This document shows, piece after piece, positions 63,311 to 64,000 of a stretch of DNA of 64,000 nucleotides. Position 1 is the stretch's first letter, and each line of letters opens with the position of its first letter. The position numbers and the translations under genes were made by a program. The notes under the pieces were generated by a model. That model did no database searches, was not told where the DNA came from, and was given only the letters and a program-made list of their open reading frames with translations. The DNA is from Eudromia elegans (taxonomy: Eukaryota > Chordata > Aves > Tinamiformes > Tinamidae), in assembly GCA_003342815.1 (NCBI GenBank), contig PTEX01000049.1:3276620-3340619 (forward strand). Direction: 5' to 3'.

Positions 63311-64000
63311 CACGTTGCGTCTCGCACAGGCGAGAGCGCGTTACAGCTGGCTCGCAAATGGGCTTTCCTGGGTTATAGCCTGTGGGGAGGATCAGCAGTG
63401 CACTGAGCAGCTCTGGCTTCCAAGTCTGGCTGGGATATCTGACACGCGGGAAGCCAAAGAGGAGGAAAATGTGGAAAAACAGCATGTGCGGCCTGAGAGC
63501 TCCCTACTGGCTATAGAGATCAGGTTCAAGAGAGCAAATTAATTCATTAAAGCAACATATAGCCAGTCAACTAGCTTCAGATCCATGTTTCTTATAGCAT
63601 CACAGGAAGAACGCATGTTTACTCAAACCAATGGAGTCATTTCAAACGTTCAAAGAGGTGCCCTTAAGAGATCCATGCTCTTTTTAGGCAAGAACAGATG
63701 CACCTCAGCACAGAATTTCTTAGTATTTTAAAACCAGCCACACTATGGGCTCAGTTTTGAAGAGGCTGAGCTCTGCTCCAAGCTCAGAACCTCTCCCTGG
63801 CAAACTGGAGGCTTCAGGAGGAAGGATAAACCTACGACGGCTCTCAAAATCCACTGCACGTTTCTGACACCCACACATCTGAAGGTGACTGTGGAGCAAC
63901 AAGGCTTGCGTTGAGCAATGGTCAGCACAGCACAAGCGCTTCCAGGCCTAGGATACACGTACAAGACACCTCTGTTATCTAGGAAACGGGTTACTGCACA

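Larger units (their letters stand above)
39351..64000 (-). other. CACNG4: CACNG4 intron 1 (partial, continues past window)
   Basis: At least 24.6 kb with no recognised exon on either strand. A long first intron is known for TARP genes. It holds several CpG-rich patches (about 40660-40760, 45960-46220, 50490-50770, 53240-53530, 63060-63310), a purine-rich tract at 50340-50490 and several short tandem duplications. A minus-strand cluster of open frames lies at 46388-48194. Apart from those I see only unremarkable, mostly AT-rich intronic DNA. Confidence 0.75.

Noticed and set aside
62968-63357. CpG island considered as CACNG4 exon 1
   Set aside because: The minus-strand translation lacks the gamma-4 first membrane segment and the GLW motif.
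62657-63542. Overlapping plus-strand frames of about 249 and 207 codons
   Set aside because: Length comes from the stop-poor CpG island. Two frames overlap and neither resembles a known protein.
1-64000. Endogenous retroviruses, LTR pairs, DNA transposons, CRISPR arrays, tRNA or rRNA genes
   Set aside because: I looked for terminal repeats, pol-like peptides, repeat-spacer arrays and tRNA cores by eye and saw none. A masked search could still find old, short remnants.

Overview
The window looks like bird nuclear DNA. It could also be another sauropsid, because the CR1 trace used as a clue is shared with turtles and crocodilians. Three conserved vertebrate genes can be read exon by exon. Their order, HELZ then CACNG1 then CACNG4, is the known block on human 17q24 and its avian counterpart. 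Introns are fairly compact, interspersed repeats are scarce (one clear CR1 LINE relic), and AT-rich DNA is broken by short, sharp GC/CpG-rich patches, as is common in bird genomes. I cannot name the species.

Layout. Positions 1-6383 (+) hold the last three coding exons of HELZ (41-554, 4204-4486, 6052-6383), followed by an AT-rich 3' UTR to about 8.8 kb. A gene-free stretch of about 4 kb follows. CACNG1 lies tail-to-tail with HELZ on the minus strand and is complete in four coding exons (22549-22789, 16306-16380, 14091-14228, 13587-13813; 226 aa). A 46-bp, CpG-rich minisatellite with one unresolved base sits directly upstream of its start codon. About 5.7 kb of spacer separates this from the 3' end of CACNG4, also minus strand. 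CACNG4 has a 3' UTR of about 3.8 kb ending in an AATAAA plus GU-rich 3' end signal near 28.85 kb, and coding exons 4, 3 and 2 (32656-33194, 34410-34550, 39267-39350). Exon 1 is not in the window. Everything from 39351 to 64000 is therefore read as intron 1 of CACNG4, with several CpG-rich patches but no recognisable exon.

How the genes relate. CACNG1 encodes the gamma-1 subunit of the skeletal-muscle L-type calcium channel. CACNG4 encodes the TARP gamma-4 auxiliary subunit of AMPA receptors. They are tandem paralogues with identical intron phases (all phase 1) and point the same way. HELZ is an unrelated SF1 RNA helicase that acts in mRNA decay and translation and simply abuts them.

I found no previously undescribed system. 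The items most worth a second look are the CACNG1 promoter minisatellite, a Gly/Pro-rich GC-driven insertion in HELZ, a 65-base A run in the HELZ 3' UTR, and a strong CpG island at 63.06-63.31 kb with a plus-strand splice-donor-like site.
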